Of a DNA stretch of 30,186 nt, positions 20,345 through 28,809 are shown piece by piece. A model generated the notes under the pieces. That model was not told where the DNA came from and ran no database searches. It saw only the letters and a program-made list of their open reading frames with translations. The first letter of the stretch is position 1. Every line of letters begins with the position of its first letter. Source of the DNA: a virus; the IMG/VR virus record IMGVR_UViG_3300046665_000442, positions 1 to 30,186 of that record, one strand, 5' to 3'. Both the position numbers and the translations under genes were made by a program.

Positions 20345-20868
20345 TCACGGTGACGTACAGCGGCGCGCTCGCGCCGCGCCCTGCGCCGCTGATTGCGCTC
20401 GACCCGGTCACCGGTGAGATCGTCGTGCCGCAAGGTGGACCGGCGGCTGTCCGCGCCTGGATCATGCAGTTGACCCACACGATGCTGGCAATGCCGGGAG
20501 AAAAGCGCGAATTTCAGGTCGAGCATACCTTCAGGGACGGCATGTACATGCGAAAGCTGTTCATCCCGAAGGGCTCGCTCATCGTGGGGAAGATCCACAA
20601 GGTGGACTGCATGAACATTGTCGCCCAAGGCGACATCAGCGTGTTGACAGAAACCGGCTCTGCCCGTGTGCGCGCTGGCTTCACGCTGGCCTCGCCCGCA
20701 GGAATTCAGAAGGTCGGCTACGCGCACGAAGACACCATTTTTATTAACGTCTTCCGGACCGACGAAACCGACGTCGACCGGATTGAGCAGGCCATCGCCT
20801 GGGACAGCTACGAGGCGGCAGGTTACCTCACCATCGAAGGAGAAAAACAATGTCAGTTGCATGGGTAG
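20341..20868 (+). CDS. Cupin-like phage structural protein
   Basis: A 175-residue protein. After an N-terminal beta segment, residues about 50-160 show a single cupin-like barrel: EFQVEHTFRDGMYMRKLFIPKGSLIVGKIHK, DISVLTETGSARVRAG and AHEDTIFINVFRT. Proteins of this kind occur in tail regions of podoviruses, but no bound metal or sugar site is clear (His at EHTFRDG and HKVDC are possible ligands). It overlaps the next gene by 19 bp. Confidence 0.72.
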   Translation: MITVTYSGALAPRPAPLIALDPVTGEIVVPQGGPAAVRAWIMQLTHTMLAMPGEKREFQVEHTFRDGMYMRKLFIPKGSLIVGKIHKVDCMNIVAQGDISVLTETGSARVRAGFTLASPAGIQKVGYAHEDTIFINVFRTDETDVDRIEQAIAWDSYEAAGYLTIEGEKQCQLHG

Positions 20869-21662
20869 GAGCCGGCATTGCCGCGGCTGGCGTGATCTCC
20901 AACACGGTATCGGCGAACAAGGCGGCCAAGGCTCAAGAGCAGGCGACCCGCGACGCGAACTCGGTCGCAAAGCAGACCAGCGACGACCAGATCGCCCTAC
21001 AGCGCGAGATGTTCAACAAGAACGTCGAACTGCAGCAGCCGGCTATCGACGCCGGCAACACGGCGCGTAACCGCCTGATGCAGTTGCTGGGGCTTTCGAC
21101 CGGCGGAGACTCTAACGGTTCGCTGATGAGGGATTTCAGCGCATCGGACTTCACTGCCGACCCAGGCTATCAGTTCCGCGTCGACCAGGGCCAGCAGGCG
21201 CTGGAGCGCAGCGCGGCCGCGCGCGGCGGCCTGCTGTCCGGCGCGGCGCTGAAGGACGCGAACAATTTCGCGCAGGGCCAGGCATCGCAGGAATGGCAGG
21301 CTGCATACGACCGGTTCAACACGAACCGCACGAACAAGATGAACCCGCTGCTGTCGCTCGCCGGGTCGGCGCAGACCGCGTCGGGTGCACTCGGCGCCGC
21401 TGGCCAGAACTTCGCAAACGGCGCCGGCGCGGCGCTCGGTAACTATTCTGCCACCGCTGGGCAGAACATCACCGGCGCCGGCAATGCCCGCGCGTCCGGG
21501 TATGTGGGCATCGCCAACGGCATCAACAACGGACTCAGCCAAGGCTACAACATGTACCAGCAAAACCAGTTGATGAATCTGTTGAATAAACAGAACACGT
21601 CTTCGACGTTCGGCGGCGCGCAATATGCGACGGCGAATGACGGCATGTGGGGAGGCGTGTAA
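20850..21662 (+). CDS. Candidate virion ejection protein, 270 aa
   Basis: A 270-residue protein starting MSVAWVGAGIAAAGVISNTV, whose first 20 residues are hydrophobic, then AKAQEQATRDANSVAKQTSD and long helical, Ala/Gly/Asn-rich repeats (SAQTASGALGAAGQNFANGA, ALGNYSATAGQNITGAGNAR). It resembles short-tailed phage ejection proteins (P22 gp7-like), which leave the head with the DNA and cross the envelope. The start at 20850 has GGAG upstream and overlaps the previous gene by 19 bp; the TAA shares a base with the next ATG. Confidence 0.72.
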   Translation: MSVAWVGAGIAAAGVISNTVSANKAAKAQEQATRDANSVAKQTSDDQIALQREMFNKNVELQQPAIDAGNTARNRLMQLLGLSTGGDSNGSLMRDFSASDFTADPGYQFRVDQGQQALERSAAARGGLLSGAALKDANNFAQGQASQEWQAAYDRFNTNRTNKMNPLLSLAGSAQTASGALGAAGQNFANGAGAALGNYSATAGQNITGAGNARASGYVGIANGINNGLSQGYNMYQQNQLMNLLNKQNTSSTFGGAQYATANDGMWGGV

Positions 21663-22933
21663 TGGCTATCGATCCATCCATCGCACTCGGCGTGAAGCCC
21701 GTGCAAATCGAATCGCCAGTCAACGCGCTGGCGCAGTTGCTGCAGGTGCAGAGCGCGCAGCAGCAGAACCAGCTCGGCCAGATGAAGCTGGACGAGCACC
21801 AGCGCGGCGTCGAGCGCACGAACCGCCTGCAGGCCCTCCTGGGCAGCTTCGCACCGGATGCGAAGGCGGACGACCAGGTCGGCGCGCTCACCCGCGGCGG
21901 CTTCCTACCGGAGGCCCGCAGCCTGGCCGAATCCTCGGCAAAGGTGGCCGCAGACAAGCGCGCGGCGGAGAAAGCCGAGCTCGAATCGCACCTTAAGAAG
22001 TTCGAGGTGGCGGGCCAGATCATGAACGGTGTGAAGGACCAGGCGACCTGGGACCGCGCACGCGAGCAAACCGCTCAGGTATTCGGGCAGGAGGCCGCCG
22101 CGCAGATGCCAGCGGTCTATGACCCTGCCCAGATCGAGCAGAAGCGGATGCAGGCGCTCAGCGTCAAAGATCAGCTCGAGCAAATGTGGAAGCAGAAGGG
22201 TTACGACCTTGATGTCCAGAAGGCCGGCGAGGCCGCGCGCCACAACAAGACAACCGAGGGCCTGACCGCTGCCGGACAAGCCATCACCGTGCGCGGCCAG
22301 AACATGACCGACGCGCGCGCCCGCGAGCTCGGTCAGCAGGGCCAGTACGACGCCGAGCGCGGCGTGCTGGTGGACAAGCGCACCGGCGTCGCACGCCCGG
22401 TTGTCGGCGCCGACGGCAAGCCGTTGCAGGCCGGCGGCAAGATGACCGAAGACCAGGCGAAAGCCACGGGCTGGCTCGTCCAGGCTGAAAACGCGTGGAA
22501 GAACATGCAGGCCGTCGGCCTGAAGGGCGGCAATCCAACCGATGCAGCGAAGCCGGGGCGGATCGAAACTGCCTTGTCTGCGGCGCTTCCTTTTGGAGCA
22601 GGTGAAGCGGCGGCCAACTCGTGGCGCAGCGCCGACCGGCAAAAGTTCCTGCAGGGCGCGTCGTCGCTCTCCGAGGCGCTGCTGCGCGCGGCCACCGGCG
22701 CCGGCGTGAACAAAGACGAGGCGGCGCAAAAGGTGCGCGAACTCACGCCTGTGTGGGGCGACACCGACGAGAACATCAAGCAGAAGATGGACTCGATTCC
22801 GCTCTACATCGAGTCCCTGAAAGTCCGCTCGGGCCCGGGCGCGGCCAAGGCAGCAGGCGCGCTGAAGGCGACGGCACCCGCCGGCGTGCCCGACGACATC
22901 GCGGCGCTGCTGCAAAAACACGGAGGTAAATGA
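21662..22933 (+). CDS. Candidate virion ejection protein, 423 aa
   Basis: A 423-residue protein starting MAIDPSIALGVKPVQIESPV. It is Gln/Ala-rich and mostly helical (NALAQLLQVQSAQQQNQLGQ, KVAADKRAAEKAELESHLKK), with a smaller conserved-looking C-terminal part (WKNMQAVGLKGGNPTDAAKP, LREL-type helices, then APAGVPDDIAALLQKHGG). The arrangement between the smaller and larger ejection candidates matches P22 gp20-type proteins. The TAATG overlap fixes the start. Function is inferred from position and composition. Confidence 0.72.
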   Translation: MAIDPSIALGVKPVQIESPVNALAQLLQVQSAQQQNQLGQMKLDEHQRGVERTNRLQALLGSFAPDAKADDQVGALTRGGFLPEARSLAESSAKVAADKRAAEKAELESHLKKFEVAGQIMNGVKDQATWDRAREQTAQVFGQEAAAQMPAVYDPAQIEQKRMQALSVKDQLEQMWKQKGYDLDVQKAGEAARHNKTTEGLTAAGQAITVRGQNMTDARARELGQQGQYDAERGVLVDKRTGVARPVVGADGKPLQAGGKMTEDQAKATGWLVQAENAWKNMQAVGLKGGNPTDAAKPGRIETALSAALPFGAGEAAANSWRSADRQKFLQGASSLSEALLRAATGAGVNKDEAAQKVRELTPVWGDTDENIKQKMDSIPLYIESLKVRSGPGAAKAAGALKATAPAGVPDDIAALLQKHGGK

Positions 22934-25128
22934 TGCCCACGCGCGAAGAGCTGTACACGGCACTGCGCAACGCCGACAAGGCCGGCGATGTCGAAGGCGC
23001 GCGCAAACTCGCCACCTACATCCAATCGCTGCCGGCGGAAACGTCCGCCGCGCCCGCGAAGTTGAAAGGCGACGACGGTATCGGCGCCACCTTGAAGAAA
23101 GCCGCCGAGGGCGCCGCGCTGGGCGTCTCCGACCTGGGCAACACGGTGCTGAACGTTGCCACCTACCTGCCCGGCAAGGTCGTGCCTGCGATCGCACAGT
23201 GGAATCGGACGCGCAATGCCGACTTCGACGCGCTCACCGAGCAGAACAAGGACTCGACGGCGTTCAAGCTGGGACGCGTGGGCGGGAATATCGCGGCCAC
23301 GATCCCCGTCGGCGGGACGCTTGCGGCCGGCATGGTGCGCGTGCCGCTCATCGCACAGCGCGCGGCGCCGTTGGCGAACGCCGTCAGCTCGGGCGGCTTC
23401 ACCACGGGAATGCCCGCGGCGACGACCTTGGGCGCAAAGGCTGCGCAGCTCGGCATCCGTGCCACCGGAGGCGCGATCACCAGCGGCGTCTCGTCCGCGT
23501 TGGTGGATCCGGAGCATACCGCGCGCGGCGCCATGATCGGTGCGGCAATCCCGCCCGCTCTTATGGGTGCAGGCAAGGTGGCGGGATATACCGGCCGCGT
23601 CTTGGGTTCATTCGTCGAACCCTTCACCGAAGCTGGCCGCGCTGCAATCGTCGGGCGCACCCTGGCGCGTTTTGCTGACGACCCGACGGCAATTGCTGCC
23701 GCACAGGGCGGTCCGTCCATCACCGGAGCCTTGCCGACTGTGGCCGAGGCTACAGGTGATGCCGGCGTCGCCCGGCTGCAGGATGCACTGCGCTCCGTCG
23801 ATCCGCAAATCGAAAACTTGATTGGGGGCAGGCTGGCGGCGAACAACGCCGCGCGCGTCAACGCGCTGCAGGGCATCGCGAGGACGACGGCAGATCGTGA
23901 GGCCGCTGTTGCCGCCGTCGAGGCAAAGGCGAAGGAGCTGTACGGCCAAGCGTTCCAAGAAAGCGTGCCGGTGACGTCCGCGCTCCAGCGCCTGGTCGGG
24001 AAGCCCTCGGTTCAAAAGGCAGAGGCGCGTGCGATCCAGCTGGCGCGCGAGCAGGGAACGCCTTTCGAGGCGCGCCTGCAGGATATGAGGCCGAGCACCG
24101 TCTATGCCGGCATGCGCGACCTACCCGAATCATCGTTTATTGTCCCTGACAATCCGGCTCCGATCTTCGCGGGTACACGCCGGCTTCCTGACTCGAGCGT
24201 GCAGGAAATGACGCAGCAGTTCTCTCCGCTCACGATGAATCCGCAGCCGGTCGTCTCGACCAGGTACGTGCCGAGTGGGACGCAGGACGTGTTCGTGGAT
24301 CTGCCGGCAGGCGTACGCGACCTGAGCGTGCCGAGCGGCCGCGCGCCGACGTTCGTCGACATCCCGCCGGTGGAATCCGTGCCCGTGCGTGACATGCACA
24401 CGCTGAAGATGGGGATGGACGCGTTGCTCTCCGATCCGACGCTCGGTATCGCCGGGCGCGAGGCTGCGGCTGTCATGGCAACGCGCAACAGGTTGCTCGA
24501 CCTGCTGCCCGATTCATACCAGGTGGCGCGTCAAGCGCACATCCAGATGAATCGACCTGTCAACCAGATAGACATCGGTAATCGGCTGCTTCAAAACTAC
24601 TCGTCAGCGACGAAGGACTTGGCTCAGAATCCGCAGCTGCGCGCTGAGGCGTTCAATCGCGCATTGCAGGATCAGGCGAGGCTAATCAAGCAGGCCACGG
24701 GCGTGAAGGGGATCAAGCGACTGGAAGATGTGATGGAGCCGGATCAGCTCGCCACCATCCAAGGTGTTGCCGATGAGCTAAGCAGGACGGCTGCTGTGGC
24801 GAAGGCTGGGAACGGCCCTGGCTCGGCTTCGGCGCAGCGCTTGGCGTCGCAAAACATCCTGCAGCAGTTGGTCGGGCGGTCATTGGCGGACAGCACGTTC
24901 GCGAACACGGCGCTGGGCAAGCCATTGAACCTGCTTTATGGCGGGGTGGCGGATCCCAAGATCCAGAAACTGCTCGCCAACGCGGTTCTCGATCCCGAGA
25001 CGGCGGCGGCGCTTGTGCGGCAGCATTCTACCGCCGGTCGGTCAATGTTGGAGCGCTTTTTGGAGAACCCGACATTCGCTCAGCCGGTGCTGCGGATTGC
25101 ACCGGTGGCGGCGGCCTCCGACCGCTGA
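22930..25128 (+). CDS. Large candidate ejection protein, 732 aa
   Basis: A 732-residue protein, the largest of three consecutive ejection candidates (P22 gp16-like). Residues 1-40 (TREELYTALRNADKAGDVEG, ARKLATYIQ) form a short helical repeat often seen at the N-terminus of phage internal proteins. Residues about 45-220 are Ala/Gly-rich and hydrophobic, suited to membrane passage. The centre holds a short internal repeat (YAGMRDLPESS and FAGTRRLPDSS). The rest is helical. No transglycosylase catalytic Glu was recognised. A leftward gene overlaps its last 101 bp. Confidence 0.75.
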   Translation: MMPTREELYTALRNADKAGDVEGARKLATYIQSLPAETSAAPAKLKGDDGIGATLKKAAEGAALGVSDLGNTVLNVATYLPGKVVPAIAQWNRTRNADFDALTEQNKDSTAFKLGRVGGNIAATIPVGGTLAAGMVRVPLIAQRAAPLANAVSSGGFTTGMPAATTLGAKAAQLGIRATGGAITSGVSSALVDPEHTARGAMIGAAIPPALMGAGKVAGYTGRVLGSFVEPFTEAGRAAIVGRTLARFADDPTAIAAAQGGPSITGALPTVAEATGDAGVARLQDALRSVDPQIENLIGGRLAANNAARVNALQGIARTTADREAAVAAVEAKAKELYGQAFQESVPVTSALQRLVGKPSVQKAEARAIQLAREQGTPFEARLQDMRPSTVYAGMRDLPESSFIVPDNPAPIFAGTRRLPDSSVQEMTQQFSPLTMNPQPVVSTRYVPSGTQDVFVDLPAGVRDLSVPSGRAPTFVDIPPVESVPVRDMHTLKMGMDALLSDPTLGIAGREAAAVMATRNRLLDLLPDSYQVARQAHIQMNRPVNQIDIGNRLLQNYSSATKDLAQNPQLRAEAFNRALQDQARLIKQATGVKGIKRLEDVMEPDQLATIQGVADELSRTAAVAKAGNGPGSASAQRLASQNILQQLVGRSLADSTFANTALGKPLNLLYGGVADPKIQKLLANAVLDPETAAALVRQHSTAGRSMLERFLENPTFAQPVLRIAPVAAASDR

Positions 25129-25210
25129 GGAAGCCCTCAAGGAACTTCCAGACGAAGACGACCGCGACCAACACGATCATCTTCCAGAACAGGTAGTCCG
25201 TGTAGTTCAT
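25028..25210 (-). CDS. Antisense small membrane protein, 60 aa
   Basis: A 60-residue protein on the minus strand. Residues 1-30 include a charged start (MNYTDYLFWK) and one membrane helix (MIVLVAVVFVWKFLEGFLSG), followed by a Pro/Ser/Arg tail. A strong AGGGGA ribosome binding site precedes the ATG at 25210. The last 101 bp lie opposite the end of the ejection-protein gene. Similar short membrane proteins with a polar tail occur singly in other prophages. It is the only clear leftward gene within the late operon, so it could be expressed in the lysogen and may affect superinfection; that role is inference. Confidence 0.7.
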   Translation of the reverse strand: MNYTDYLFWKMIVLVAVVFVWKFLEGFLSGRRPPPPVQSAAPAERMSGSPKSAPTLTDRR

Positions 25211-25259
25211 GTGTCCCCTGGGCCATCTGGCCCGCTTCGAATAGTTGAGAAAGCATTGT

Positions 25260-25288
25260 AGCCCACCCTCACCCGGTGGGCTTTTTTT
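25260..25288 (+). terminator. Intrinsic terminator before the tail spike gene
   Basis: A perfect 8-bp stem AGCCCACC/GGTGGGCT with a 7-nt loop and seven T residues. It stops transcripts from the ejection genes just before the tail spike, unless antiterminated. It also lies upstream of the leftward gene on the other strand. Confidence 0.93.
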
Positions 25289-25333
25289 ATGTCCACGGCC
25301 TGGCCACGACCAGGCGCACACAGAAGGCCCACT

Positions 25334-27421
25334 ATGACAGGCGTCATCGCGACCATCCAACGCATCCAGTTCTTCAACGCGCAGGGTCAGCCGCTCGCCG
25401 GCGGCAAGCTGTACACGTACGCGGCCGGCACCACGACCCCGGCCAGCACGTACCAGGACCAGGCCCTGACGATCAAGAATGAGAACCCGATCCCGTTGGA
25501 CTCGACCGGTTCGTGCATGATCTGGCTCGATCCGGCCAAAAGCTACAAGTTCGTCTTGAAGAGCAAGGCTGGCGTCACGCAGCCCGGCTGGCCGGTCGAC
25601 AACGTGAGCGGCGCCGCCACTCTCACCTCGCTCCAGCCGACCCTGGGCCTGTATACGAAGCTGTCGGAGCTGGCCGAATCCACCGGCGCCGCGCTGGCCG
25701 GCTGGGCCAACAAGGGCACGAAGATCACCGTCGAGCAGGCACTGGACATCCTCTTCCACGGAGTTGCCAACGTGCGCAACCCGCGGTATGCCGGCGGCGC
25801 GCAGGGTGGCGGCCATGACGACACCGCGGCCTTCCAGGCAGCGATCGATTCGGGCGCCAAAATCGTGTATGCCCCGGCTGACGATTACAGTATCGGCACG
25901 ATCACGATCCCCGTCGACGTGAGCCTGATTGGCGACGGCATGCGGCAAACGAAGATCACCTCGCGCGCCATCGGTGCCTCGCTGATCAGGGTCAGCACGC
26001 CAGACGGGCTGCAGGTCGGCACCATTCGCGACATGCAGTTGATCGGCAACAACCTGACCGGCGCATCCGGCAACGGCCACGCGATCAACTTCGTCGACCC
26101 GTCGTTCGGCAACGGCGCCTACACGCCACAGGGCATGACGATCGAGCGCGTGTGGATTCGATACTTCCGCGGCCAGGAATCGCGCGACAACAGCAGCTCG
26201 AACAAGATCTCGTCGGCCGGCATCATCTGCGTCGAAGGCCTGCAAAACATCTTCCGTGACGTGCTGGTGCACAACTGCGGCCACGGCATCTATCTGGAGC
26301 GTGCGCAGACGAACAAGATCGAAAACTGCACCTTCTACCAGATCGACAAGGCCGCCATCGTCAGCTTCCAGTGCGTCGGCACGGTGATCAGCAAATGCGA
26401 CATAGCAAGCAGCTGCCTGACGGGCACCACCGATGCCGGCTACCCAACGACCGACCTGGGGACCGGCGGGATCGTGTCGTGCCAGGATGAGCTGTTCGTG
26501 CTGAAAGAGACAAAGGTGAAAAACACCAATGGCGTGGCACAGGTCTACTTGAACACCACGAACGGCGCCATCGTCGAGGGTAACTGGCTTCGTTCGGACG
26601 CCGACATCAATCGGGCCATCCCGATCAATCACGCGCTGTACGCCGTCAAGTGCCCTGGGATCCAGGCGAACAAAAACACGTTCTCGCATGTCCTGGGCGG
26701 CACGGGAACGACGCCGGCGAACGGCAAGCCCAAGCTGGTCCGGTTTGCGACCGACTATATCAACGGCGTGTTCAGCGGCTCATTCTGCGGTAACACCTTC
26801 GTGACGCAATCGGGGCTGCTCACCGAATACAGGTTGCTGCTCGAGGGGCTCAGCGGAAACACCTGCGTGTTCGCCGGCTGGGACATCTCCGGCAACCGCT
26901 TCGGTACGCCGCTGGCGATCGGAACAGCCACGGTCACCGACGTCGATATTCTCGTCCAGAACTGCGCCTTCACCCACTCGCGCATGCGGAACAACGTGCA
27001 CTACGCACAGACGAACGTAACGCTCACGCGCGGCGTCAGCGGCGTGAGCCTGTCGGCTAACAACAACCTGGACATCGGCGACAACCTGTTCAAGCAGGAC
27101 GGCGGCACGATCTCGGACAACTACCACGGTCTTCTCTATCCGACGCGGCGCCTGGCGAGCGGCACGTTTGATCCGCCGAACCTTGCGGCGGGCGCAGTGG
27201 CGACGACGACGCTGGCCGTGTTCAACGCGCTGGTCGGCGAGCCCGTCCAGGTCTATTTCACCGTTCCGCTGCAGGGCGTGATCTTCAGCGCGTGGGTGAG
27301 CGCACCCGGTGTAGTGACCATCCAGGCATTCAACCCGACCGGCGCGGCGGTTGACCTGGCGTCCGGCAGCGTGGGCGTCATCGTCAGCCGCACGTCGGTC
27401 GCCGAATTCGACCCGTCGTAA
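25334..27421 (+). CDS. Tail spike / fibre with right-handed beta-helix
   Basis: A 695-residue receptor-binding protein. Residues about 1-100 are the virion-anchoring start (MTGVIATIQRIQFFNAQGQP, then LAGGKLYTYAAGTTTPASTY and PIPLDSTGSCMIWLDPAKSYKFVL), a common N-terminus of podovirus tail fibres. Residues about 170-560 are a pectate-lyase-like beta-helix (GGGHDDTAAFQAAIDSGA, repeated V.N..G.Y-type rungs, NKIENCTFYQIDKAAI). The C-terminal domain (about 600-695) is beta-rich. It probably binds and may cut surface polysaccharide. Start at 25334 with AGAAGG upstream. Confidence 0.88.
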   Translation: MTGVIATIQRIQFFNAQGQPLAGGKLYTYAAGTTTPASTYQDQALTIKNENPIPLDSTGSCMIWLDPAKSYKFVLKSKAGVTQPGWPVDNVSGAATLTSLQPTLGLYTKLSELAESTGAALAGWANKGTKITVEQALDILFHGVANVRNPRYAGGAQGGGHDDTAAFQAAIDSGAKIVYAPADDYSIGTITIPVDVSLIGDGMRQTKITSRAIGASLIRVSTPDGLQVGTIRDMQLIGNNLTGASGNGHAINFVDPSFGNGAYTPQGMTIERVWIRYFRGQESRDNSSSNKISSAGIICVEGLQNIFRDVLVHNCGHGIYLERAQTNKIENCTFYQIDKAAIVSFQCVGTVISKCDIASSCLTGTTDAGYPTTDLGTGGIVSCQDELFVLKETKVKNTNGVAQVYLNTTNGAIVEGNWLRSDADINRAIPINHALYAVKCPGIQANKNTFSHVLGGTGTTPANGKPKLVRFATDYINGVFSGSFCGNTFVTQSGLLTEYRLLLEGLSGNTCVFAGWDISGNRFGTPLAIGTATVTDVDILVQNCAFTHSRMRNNVHYAQTNVTLTRGVSGVSLSANNNLDIGDNLFKQDGGTISDNYHGLLYPTRRLASGTFDPPNLAAGAVATTTLAVFNALVGEPVQVYFTVPLQGVIFSAWVSAPGVVTIQAFNPTGAAVDLASGSVGVIVSRTSVAEFDPS

Positions 27422-27442
27422 GCAGGCCCATGCATTCCAACC

Positions 27443-27472
27443 AGGCCACCCGTCGCGGTGGCCTCTTCTTTT
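27443..27472 (+). terminator. Intrinsic terminator after the tail spike gene
   Basis: A perfect 8-bp stem AGGCCACC/GGTGGCCT with a 6-nt loop, followed by CTTCTTTT. It lies 21 bp after the spike stop and just before the lysis cassette. Confidence 0.8.
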
Positions 27473-27486
27473 CCTGAAAGGTCACC

Positions 27487-27852
27487 ATGAACCAATCCCC
27501 CGCCCCGGGCACCCTCGACGTGCTGCTCAGTTGGGCTCTCCTGATCGGCTTGTCGCTACTGGGCGGCCTGGCCTCCTTCATGCGCAAGATGAAAGAAGGC
27601 CATGTCCGCGCATGGAACTTTACCGAGTTCGTCGGCGAGCTCGTCATCTCCGGTTTCACTGGCATCGTCGTCGCAAACCTGTGCGACTACATCGGCGCGC
27701 CGACCTCGCTGAAGTACGCCCTGGTCGGCATCATGGCCCACATGGGCAGCCGCGCGCTGTTCAAGCTCGAAAGCCTGGCGAATTCGAAGTTCAACCTGCC
27801 GGCCGACGCGCCGGCGCCCACCGCTGCAGGAGGTAGCCATGACGCCGAGTGA
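27487..27852 (+). CDS. Holin, LydA/Phage_holin_3_3-like
   Basis: A 121-residue membrane protein. A hydrophobic segment (VLLSWALLIGLSLLGGLASF) is followed by a basic loop, then FTEFVGELVISGFTGIVVANLC and LKYALVGIMAHMGSRALFKLE. The second half follows the pattern of LydA-type holins (Phage_holin_3_3), which form lesions in the inner membrane to start lysis. It overlaps the endolysin by 14 bp, and the spanins follow, giving a compact lysis cassette. Confidence 0.83.
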   Translation: MNQSPAPGTLDVLLSWALLIGLSLLGGLASFMRKMKEGHVRAWNFTEFVGELVISGFTGIVVANLCDYIGAPTSLKYALVGIMAHMGSRALFKLESLANSKFNLPADAPAPTAAGGSHDAE

Positions 27853-28306
27853 ATTCATCGACCAGATGCTGCCGGGAGCGCGCGCGTGCCAGCGCACCGC
27901 CGGGATCCCGGTGAGCTTCACGATCGCGCAGGCCGCGCTCGAGACCGGCTGGGGTTCCCGCGTACGCGGGAACAACCTGTTCGGCATCAAGGCGGACGCT
28001 TCCTGGAAGGGCCCGACCGTCGACGTTCCGACGCACGAGGTCGTGAACAGCCGGCGCATCGCCATCGTCGCGAAGTTCCGCGCGTACCCGAGCTGGGCCG
28101 CGTGCGTGCAGGACCGCGCGCAGTTCTTCCTGCGCAACCCGCGCTACGCCCGCTGCTTCAACGAACACACGGGCGCTGGCTGGGCCCGGGCCGTGGCCGC
28201 CGCGGGTTACGCGACGGACCCGAACTACGCGGACACGCTGGTCTCGATCATGGACGGCCGAAAGCTGCAGCGCCTCGACACCTTGCCGACCGAGGTGGCG
28301 CCGTGA
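27839..28306 (+). CDS. Endolysin, GH73-like glucosaminidase
   Basis: A 155-residue peptidoglycan hydrolase of the FlgJ/GH73 type. The catalytic Glu35 lies in AQAALETGWGSRVRGNNLFG, and later segments FRAYPSWAACVQDRAQFFLR and AVAAAGYATDPNYAD match the glucosaminidase fold. No signal sequence is seen, so release through the holin is expected. An exact 20-bp DNA palindrome lies at 27954-27973 in the codons after the catalytic site. The start at 27839 has AGGAGG upstream; the stop overlaps the Rz-like start (GTGA). Confidence 0.9.
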   Translation: MTPSEFIDQMLPGARACQRTAGIPVSFTIAQAALETGWGSRVRGNNLFGIKADASWKGPTVDVPTHEVVNSRRIAIVAKFRAYPSWAACVQDRAQFFLRNPRYARCFNEHTGAGWARAVAAAGYATDPNYADTLVSIMDGRKLQRLDTLPTEVAP

Positions 28307-28809
28307 CCGCGCTGGAACGGCTGCTGATCAGCGTTGTGCCGGCCGTGCTGCTCGCCACGGGCGCGTGGCTCGGCCTGCGGTACTACGGCGCCGAGCGGTT
28401 CGACGCCGGGTACTCGGCGGCCGTCGACGTCGGGAAGAAGCAGCGCGACCGCAACGCCTACCTCAACCAGCAGACTGAAGCCGAGCTGCGCGCGCTTCTC
28501 GCCGCCAAGGACGCCGACGCCCATCGAAAGGAACAGGAATATGCATCGAACCTCGAAGCTGCTCAGCGCCGCGTGCGCGCTGGCACTGACCGCCTGCGCT
28601 GCCCAACCGGGCCAGTACCAGCCACCGCCGCGGCCCCAGATCGACCCGCTGCCGCCGGCGCTCCAGCTGACGGACAAGGACCGGACGTTGTGCCGGAAGC
28701 TGCTGCAGACCTTCTCGGCATCGCCGCAGACGTTGCGGGACTCGTGCGGCGATACGACCAGGTCGTCGAGCGGTTCGAAGCCTGTCGGGCAGTAAATGCT
28801 AGGCCGTGA
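28303..28809 (+). CDS. Rz-like inner-membrane spanin (GTG start)
   Basis: A 168-residue protein. A membrane anchor at residues about 6-25 (LLISVVPAVLLATGAWLGLR) is followed by a periplasmic coiled coil (YLNQQTEAELRALLAAKDAD, EYASNLEAAQRRVRAG) and a C-terminal Pro/Ala-rich and helical part. Together with the nested Rz1 it should fuse inner and outer membranes in the last step of lysis. The GTG at 28303 overlaps the endolysin stop (GTGA). The Rz1 gene lies entirely within it in another frame, as in lambda. Confidence 0.82.
   Translation: MTALERLLISVVPAVLLATGAWLGLRYYGAERFDAGYSAAVDVGKKQRDRNAYLNQQTEAELRALLAAKDADAHRKEQEYASNLEAAQRRVRAGTDRLRCPTGPVPATAAAPDRPAAAGAPADGQGPDVVPEAAADLLGIAADVAGLVRRYDQVVERFEACRAVNARP
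28541..28795 (+). CDS. Rz1-like outer-membrane spanin lipoprotein, nested
   Basis: An 84-residue precursor in another frame of the Rz-like gene. It starts MHRTSKLLSAACALALTACA with a lipobox LTAC, so Cys19 should be lipidated and the protein placed in the outer membrane. The mature protein is Pro-rich (QPGQYQPPPRPQIDPLPPAL), the typical Rz1 composition. An AAAGGAACAGG ribosome binding site precedes the ATG at 28541. It is fully nested and is a strong sign that both frames are used. Confidence 0.83.
   Translation: MHRTSKLLSAACALALTACAAQPGQYQPPPRPQIDPLPPALQLTDKDRTLCRKLLQTFSASPQTLRDSCGDTTRSSSGSKPVGQ

Noticed and set aside
21905-23197. 430-codon leftward open frame opposite the ejection genes
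   Set aside because: It crosses two well-supported rightward genes, is Arg-rich and has no motif.
25028-26689. 553-codon leftward open frame opposite the tail spike gene
   Set aside because: Only its last 60 codons have a start, ribosome binding site and membrane-protein pattern. The rest mirrors the GC-rich codon bias of the spike gene and has no recognisable domain.
27954-27973. CRISPR-like repeat
   Set aside because: A single copy with no spacers and no second repeat nearby. It lies in the endolysin reading frame.
10846-28809. Diversity-generating retroelement, considered because of BPP-1-like podoviruses
   Set aside because: No reverse transcriptase gene, and no template or variable repeat was seen near the tail spike.
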